NCBI GenBank assembly: GCA_049306275.1
Contig: JBAQQB010000044.1
Coordinates: 68,180-132,179, forward strand
Length of the DNA: 64,000 nucleotides
Direction: 5' to 3'
From: JADJTT01 sp049306275
Lineage (GTDB): Bacteria; Bacteroidota; Bacteroidia; Chitinophagales; Saprospiraceae
In this document: positions 59,388 to 64,000 of the stretch, piece by piece
Position numbering within the stretch: the first letter of the stretch is position 1
How the letters are laid out: every line of letters begins with the position of its first letter
Program-made: the position numbers and the translations under genes
Notes under the pieces: generated by a model
The model's database searches: none
What the model saw: the letters and a program-made list of their open reading frames with translations, nothing else
What the model was told of the DNA's origin: nothing

Positions 59388-61625
59388 ATGGCTCGATCTC
59401 GTTTTTTTATACTCCTCTTTTTTTCGCTTTGGCTCCAGCCCGCATGGGCTGCCCACATCATAGGAGGGGAGTTCCGCTACGAATGCCTGGGAGGAGGGAA
59501 TTACCGGTTTACCTTTTACCTCTACAGGGATTGCGCCGGCGGAGGCGCGCTTTTCGACGGCGCTCCTGGAGCGCCATTTCAGGCGACGGTCAGTATCTAC
59601 CAGGGCAATTCCAATGTGCCCACCAATATCCCACTTGGCGCTCCGGCCGTCAGGAGCATCGACCCGGAGATCAGCAATCCCTGCCTGGTCGTGCCGCCTG
59701 GTTTATGTGTTGAAGAAGGGGTATACGTCTTTGACCTGAACCTTCCACTGAGCAACCAATCCTACCACATCACCTACCAGCGCTGCTGCCGCAACAACAC
59801 CATCACCAATATCGTCGACCCCGGCAACGTAGGGGCGACTTATACCATCGAACTCACGCCCTTGGCCCAGAGCCTTTGCAACGACAGCCCTACCTTTAAT
59901 AAAGTGCCGCCCATTGTCATTTGCGCGGGAGAAGATATTAACTACGACTTTTCCGCCTCGGACGCAGAGGGCGACCAGCTCGTTTATTCCCTTTGCACAC
60001 CCTTTCTGGGCGGCGGCACCAATCAGTCGCAGCCGACCCTGCCCTCAGGTGTAGCGCCCAATCCCGACCTGCCGCCGCCGTATTTTCCGGTGACCTGGGT
60101 CAACCCGCCATATTCCGGAACCAACCCCATGGGCACCAATCCCCCGGTAACCATCAATCCAACTACGGGCCTGATCACGGGTGTGCCCACGATCCTGGGC
60201 CAATTTGTCATCGGCGTGTGCGTGGAGGAATACCGCAACGGGCAGTTGTTGAGCGTCAGCCGCCGCGACTTTCAGTTCAACGTCACCAACTGCGAGCCAA
60301 CCGTGGTGGCCGATATCGAAGAGGACGAAATTATAAACGGCCAGGACTTCCTGGTCATCTCCTGCGGCGAGGAAACCATTTCCTTTGTCAACCAGAGCTA
60401 CCAGCAACAATTTATCGATACCTATTTATGGACCTTCAACATCGGGGGCGCCGACCAGAATTTTACAGAATGGAACCCCGTTGTCACCTTCCCGGGGGTG
60501 GGCACCTACGAGGGGAAGCTCATGCTCAATGCCGGCACCACCTGCGCTGACACGGCCAATATTTTCGTAACGATCTATCCCGAGATCGTGGCCGATTTCA
60601 CCTTTGATTACGATACCTGCAAGGCCGGCCCGGTCACTTTCACCGACCTTTCCTATTCCGGCGCCGGACCGGGCACGATCACCGGCTGGTCCTGGGATTT
60701 TGACGACGGCAACACCTCGACCCTCCCCGACCCCGCGCATTTGTATATCCTGCCAGGCACCTTCGGCGCCGCCCTGACGGTGACGGATGTCAATGAATGC
60801 CAGGATACCCGTGTCAGGGACTTGCCCTACTACCCCGTGCCAGAGCTTATCGTAGTAGCGCCAAGTGAACTGCTGGCATGCCAGCCGGCGAGCATCACCT
60901 TCCAGAACCTCTCTTTCCCTATAGACGAGAGCTATGACGTAGCCTGGGATTTCGGCGACGGCAATACCGGCAGCGGGCTTAGCCCTACTCATGTTTACGA
61001 AGATGTGGGCGTTTTCACCGTATCGCTGGGTATTACTTCACCGCTGGGCTGTTTCACCGACACTACCTTTTTTGATTTGATCGAAATACTACCTTCGCCG
61101 GTGGCGGGTTTCTCCTATGCTCCCGACAACCCGAGCAATCTGGAGCCCACGGTGCATTTCACCGATGAATCCCAGGGTGCGATCAGCTGGCGCTGGGATT
61201 TTGGCGGGGTGGGATTTTCCACGCTTTCCGATCCCGTATTCACCTTTCCCGACACGGGCTTGATGGTTGTCACCCAGATCGTGACGCACCCCAGCGGCTG
61301 CCGGGATACGGCCGTTCAGGTCATCGACGTAGAGCCGCAGGTGCGCTATTTCCTGCCCAACGCCTTTTCACCCAATGGCGACGGGATCAACGACGGGTTC
61401 CGGGGGGAAGGGATCATGGAAGGGGCTCAGGGCTTTGTGTTGCAGGTGTGGAACCGCTACGGGGAACTGATTTTCGAAACCAACGATCCCTTCGAGGCCT
61501 GGAATGGAAGGAAGGGCAATACGGGCAATGTTGCGCCTGCCGGCGTATACGTCGTGACCGCCTCCTACCGGACTCCCCGCGGCGTACCCGTACAATTATC
61601 TGGCTATGCGGTTTTGTTGCAGTGA
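59388..61625 (+). CDS. PKD-domain surface protein with T9SS type-B sorting domain
   Basis: A 745-aa secreted protein with a signal peptide ending at WAAHI. The N-terminal 300 residues contain a conserved Cys-rich module (YRDCAGG, YQRCCRNNTI, DAEGDQLVYSLC, GVCVEEYRNGQLLS). Then come PKD-like repeats with WDFDDGNTS and WDFGDGNTG (about 430-560), and a C-terminal type-B sorting domain (YFLPNAFSPNGDGINDGF, VWNRYGELIFET, GVYV) typical of gliding-motility-associated proteins. It is exported by type IX secretion and displayed at the surface. A TAATTTTG (-7-like) lies at 59309-59316. A paralogue follows. Confidence 0.88.
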   Translation: MARSRFFILLFFSLWLQPAWAAHIIGGEFRYECLGGGNYRFTFYLYRDCAGGGALFDGAPGAPFQATVSIYQGNSNVPTNIPLGAPAVRSIDPEISNPCLVVPPGLCVEEGVYVFDLNLPLSNQSYHITYQRCCRNNTITNIVDPGNVGATYTIELTPLAQSLCNDSPTFNKVPPIVICAGEDINYDFSASDAEGDQLVYSLCTPFLGGGTNQSQPTLPSGVAPNPDLPPPYFPVTWVNPPYSGTNPMGTNPPVTINPTTGLITGVPTILGQFVIGVCVEEYRNGQLLSVSRRDFQFNVTNCEPTVVADIEEDEIINGQDFLVISCGEETISFVNQSYQQQFIDTYLWTFNIGGADQNFTEWNPVVTFPGVGTYEGKLMLNAGTTCADTANIFVTIYPEIVADFTFDYDTCKAGPVTFTDLSYSGAGPGTITGWSWDFDDGNTSTLPDPAHLYILPGTFGAALTVTDVNECQDTRVRDLPYYPVPELIVVAPSELLACQPASITFQNLSFPIDESYDVAWDFGDGNTGSGLSPTHVYEDVGVFTVSLGITSPLGCFTDTTFFDLIEILPSPVAGFSYAPDNPSNLEPTVHFTDESQGAISWRWDFGGVGFSTLSDPVFTFPDTGLMVVTQIVTHPSGCRDTAVQVIDVEPQVRYFLPNAFSPNGDGINDGFRGEGIMEGAQGFVLQVWNRYGELIFETNDPFEAWNGRKGNTGNVAPAGVYVVTASYRTPRGVPVQLSGYAVLLQ

Positions 61626-61668
61626 ATTATTGTTACCTTGTCACTTTTTAGAGGATATTATCTGTTTT

Positions 61669-61709
61669 AAAATAAGGGTGGGCGGGCACAGCCCGCCCAC
61701 CCTTATTTT
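61669..61709 (+). terminator. Perfect 19-bp hairpin terminator
   Basis: 61669-61687 pairs perfectly with 61691-61709 around the loop ACA. The stem is GC-rich at the tip with A-rich and T-rich ends. It ends the first T9SS type-B gene just before the second. Confidence 0.9.
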
Positions 61710-61726
61710 ATAAATTTGTTGAAGTC

Positions 61727-63961
61727 ATGCGTATTTTTTACAGCGTGTTCATTTTCCTTTGGTTCGCCGGCGCCGTGCAAGCTGCCCACATCATCGGAGG
61801 CGTCCTGACCTACAAATGCCTCGGCAACGGCACGTATGAATTTACCATGAAAATGTATCGCGACTGCGCCGGGGGAGGAGCGGGCTTTGACAACAACGCG
61901 CCGGTTTCCATCTACAAGGGCAATTCCCAGGTGCCGCTCACGACGCTTTTTGTTTCGCCCCAGGCCGTGCAGAACATTCCTCCGGCGATTACCGACCCCT
62001 GTCTGATCCTTCCGCCCAATATCTGCGTACAGGAGGCGAGGTACACCTTCACCTACACCTTTTCCGACTGGCCTTCAAACCAGCCTTATACGATCTCTTA
62101 CCAGCGGTGCTGCCGCAACAACACCATCTCGAATATCCTTCAACCAGGCGATACGGGCGCTACTTTTTCGGTGGAGATCACGGCCGCTTCGCAGGCCTTG
62201 TGCAACAACAGCGCCGTTTTTGAAACCTTCCCACCCATCGTCATTTGCGCCAACCAGCCCCTCGATTTCCTGCACCAGGCCACCGATGCGGAGGGCGACC
62301 AGCTGATCTATTCCCTCTGCGCCCCCCTGAAAGGCGGCGGCCCCGACGGCGGTCCCGGCTCGCCCGGCCCCGCTAACGGATGTAACGGCATCGTGCCCAA
62401 TCCGGCCTGCCCGCCTCCCTACCAATCGGTTAATTACGTGCCGCCCTTCAACCCGCTCAATCCCCTGCCCGCCAGCCCGGGCATGCAAATCGATCCGGTG
62501 ACGGGCCTGCTGACCGGGATTCCCAACGCCCTGGGGCAATACGTCGTGGGCGTCTGCGTGGAGGAATACCGCAACGGGCAGCTGCTGAGCGTGATCCGGC
62601 GCGACTTCCAGTTCAACGTGGCGAGCTGCGAGCCGGTGGTCTACGCCAGTCTTGTAGCTGATTCCATCTTTGCGCCCCAGGGCTACATCCTCCAGGCATG
62701 TCTTTCCGAGCAGCCCATTCAGCTATTGAACGAAAGTACGCTCAATCCGTCATTGGATGTTTTTTACTGGCTATTCGGCATCAACGATACGATCGTGCAA
62801 ATTAACGAACTGGAGCCCGTGATCAACTTTCCTGGCCCCGGGGTTTACGAGGGCCTCTTCCTGATCAATCCGGGCAGCAGCGCCTGCGGAGATACCGCGT
62901 CGATTTTCGTGGAGGTCTATGAGGAGCCGGAAGCAGACTTCTCCTTCTTCTATGACACTTGCGTGGCGGGACCGGTATTTTACGTCGACGCCACCACCCC
63001 TGGCGACGGCGATATTGTGCAATGGACCTGGGATTTTGGCGACGGAGCGTCTTCAACCCTGCCTTCTCCCACGCATATCTACCAGGAGTCGGGCGATAAA
63101 TTTGCCGTACTTCAGGTGCTCGACGAAAATGGCTGCGAGAGCGAAGCCATTCAAAAAGTTTCCTACTTCCCCGTGCCCGCCCTGATATTGGTCTCACCCG
63201 ACGATACCACAAGCTGTCCTCCGGCTACGATCACCTTCACCAATCTCTCTACGCCGGTAGACGATACCTATACCATCAACTGGGATTTTGGCGACGGGGG
63301 AACGGCCTCGGCGATCAGCCCTTCGCATACCTATGAAACCGACGGCATCTTCCCGGTCTACCTCGAGATCATATCGCCGATCGGCTGCCGCACGGATACC
63401 CTTTTCGAAGACCTGATCCGGATCAAGAAAAATCCTATCGCAGGGTTTTCCTTTTCTCCCCTCAATCCGACCAATCTGCAGCCCGACATATTCCTGAAAG
63501 ATTCCTCCCTGTTTGCCAGCGGATGGGACTATTTCCTCGACGGCAAGCGCATCGGCGCGGGGCCGGATATGGCATTTACCATGCCCGACACCGGCTGGCA
63601 GGAGCTGCGGCTCATCGTATCCAACGACCTGGGCTGCCGGGATACCGCCATCCAGTGGATCGACGTATTTCCGGAGTTCAGATACTACCTGCCCAACGCT
63701 TTCACCCCCAACTTCGATAACCTCAACGACGAGTTCGGGGGCACGGGCATCCTGCCTTCCTGGTCGGATTTTCAGCTACAGGTATGGGACCGCTGGGGGC
63801 AGCTGATCTTCGAAACCGACAGCCCTTATGAATATTGGAATGGCAAGTACCGCAACACCGGCCGTGAGGCCCCCGACGGAGTCTACGTCTGCCTGGCCCG
63901 CTTCACCGGCCCCCGCGGACAACCATTTGATTACAAAGGCTTTGTGACGCTGATGCGGTGA
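61727..63961 (+). CDS. PKD-domain surface protein with T9SS type-B sorting domain, paralogue
   Basis: A 744-aa protein with a signal peptide ending at VQAAHI and the same architecture as the preceding gene: Cys-rich N-module (YRDCAGG, YQRCCRNNTI, GVCVEEYRNGQLLS), PKD-like repeats with WDFGDGASS and WDFGDGGTA, and a type-B sorting domain (YYLPNAFTPNFDNLNDEF, VWDRWGQLIFETDSPYEYWNG). A tandem duplication is evident. Surface display by type IX secretion is expected; the ligand is unknown. Confidence 0.88.
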   Translation: MRIFYSVFIFLWFAGAVQAAHIIGGVLTYKCLGNGTYEFTMKMYRDCAGGGAGFDNNAPVSIYKGNSQVPLTTLFVSPQAVQNIPPAITDPCLILPPNICVQEARYTFTYTFSDWPSNQPYTISYQRCCRNNTISNILQPGDTGATFSVEITAASQALCNNSAVFETFPPIVICANQPLDFLHQATDAEGDQLIYSLCAPLKGGGPDGGPGSPGPANGCNGIVPNPACPPPYQSVNYVPPFNPLNPLPASPGMQIDPVTGLLTGIPNALGQYVVGVCVEEYRNGQLLSVIRRDFQFNVASCEPVVYASLVADSIFAPQGYILQACLSEQPIQLLNESTLNPSLDVFYWLFGINDTIVQINELEPVINFPGPGVYEGLFLINPGSSACGDTASIFVEVYEEPEADFSFFYDTCVAGPVFYVDATTPGDGDIVQWTWDFGDGASSTLPSPTHIYQESGDKFAVLQVLDENGCESEAIQKVSYFPVPALILVSPDDTTSCPPATITFTNLSTPVDDTYTINWDFGDGGTASAISPSHTYETDGIFPVYLEIISPIGCRTDTLFEDLIRIKKNPIAGFSFSPLNPTNLQPDIFLKDSSLFASGWDYFLDGKRIGAGPDMAFTMPDTGWQELRLIVSNDLGCRDTAIQWIDVFPEFRYYLPNAFTPNFDNLNDEFGGTGILPSWSDFQLQVWDRWGQLIFETDSPYEYWNGKYRNTGREAPDGVYVCLARFTGPRGQPFDYKGFVTLMR

Positions 63962-63963
63962 TA

Positions 63964-63987
63964 CGCCGCCTTCGGCGGCGAAGGTTT
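63964..63987 (+). terminator. Hairpin terminator with short T run
   Basis: CGCCGCC (63964-63970) pairs with GGCGGCG (63974-63980) around TTC, followed by aaggttttt, 2 nt after the stop of the last gene. Confidence 0.7.
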
Positions 63988-64000
63988 TTCATATTGAACG

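Noticed and set aside
59202..59456. An 84-codon minus-strand frame in the gap before the T9SS gene
   Set aside because: It runs over the start of the convincing plus-strand signal peptide and has no domain or start context.

Overview
The window reads as a chromosomal segment of a Bacteroidota bacterium, most likely from the Saprospiraceae or a close relative. The evidence is the set of secreted proteins with type IX secretion (T9SS) C-terminal domains (551, 745 and 744 aa), Bacteroidota-type promoters (TTTG-N19-TAnnTTTG, clearest at 26533-26604), short lipoproteins and weak Shine-Dalgarno use. The taxon is inferred from gene content only. No gene-free stretch exceeds about 200 bp, and no rRNA, tRNA, CRISPR array or insertion sequence was seen.

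Left part (1-25.1 kb): a DUF5131 fragment and a BrnT-type toxin/antitoxin pair, a DUF59 protein, a heme-copper-oxidase-like membrane protein and a DUF1858/DUF2249 protein. Next come a vanadium-haloperoxidase/PAP2-like lipoprotein and an 805-aa protein of the quinol NO reductase family. The latter carries the substitutions associated with putative NO dismutase (Nod): the second FeB histidine is Asn, the FeB glutamate is Gln, and the quinol-site residues are lost. A strong terminator follows, then a nitrate-respiration operon: diheme cytochrome c, narG, a flavin-barrel-like unknown, narH, narJ, narI, a small membrane protein, a NarK with an extra inserted domain, a TehA/SLAC1-type channel, a CMD-family protein and a hemerythrin protein. 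A T9SS protein, a diheme cytochrome c and a small membrane protein follow.

Middle (25.1-31.8 kb): the NO/iron-sulfur repair protein RIC, an Rrf2/NsrR-like regulator divergent from hypD-hypX (hydrogenase maturation), an O-methyltransferase and a lipoprotein.

Right part (31.9-58 kb): one uninterrupted minus-strand run of 21 genes with gaps of 40 nt or less. In transcription order it encodes class I ATP-dependent benzoyl-CoA reductase (bcrCBAD), an acyl-CoA ligase, an extra 2-hydroxyacyl-CoA-dehydratase-like subunit with a ketopantoate-reductase/BcrA-type ATPase fusion, a 3-hydroxyacyl-CoA dehydrogenase/enoyl-CoA hydratase fusion, thiolase, had, oah, dch, an SDR, 4-hydroxybenzoyl-CoA reductase (fused hcrCA plus hcrB), a ferredoxin, 2-oxoglutarate:ferredoxin oxidoreductase korAB, a hemerythrin protein and norCB. 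This is essentially the complete Thauera-style anaerobic benzoyl-CoA pathway, including its ferredoxin-reducing module, and it ends in NO reductase genes. A second Rrf2 regulator lies upstream, then a Sua5/YrdC protein and two paralogous T9SS type-B surface proteins.

How it works together (inference): nitrate respiration and NO reduction or dismutation would provide electron acceptors. Aromatic acyl-CoAs would be dearomatised and beta-oxidised, with korAB recharging the ferredoxin that drives the reductase. A shared palindrome, consensus TTAAGAYAAWTTTRTCTTAA, sits before the nar operon, the T9SS protein, the rrf2/hypD divergent pair and the bcr operon. A degenerate copy lies near nod. The palindrome suggests that one or both Rrf2 regulators coordinate all of these modules.
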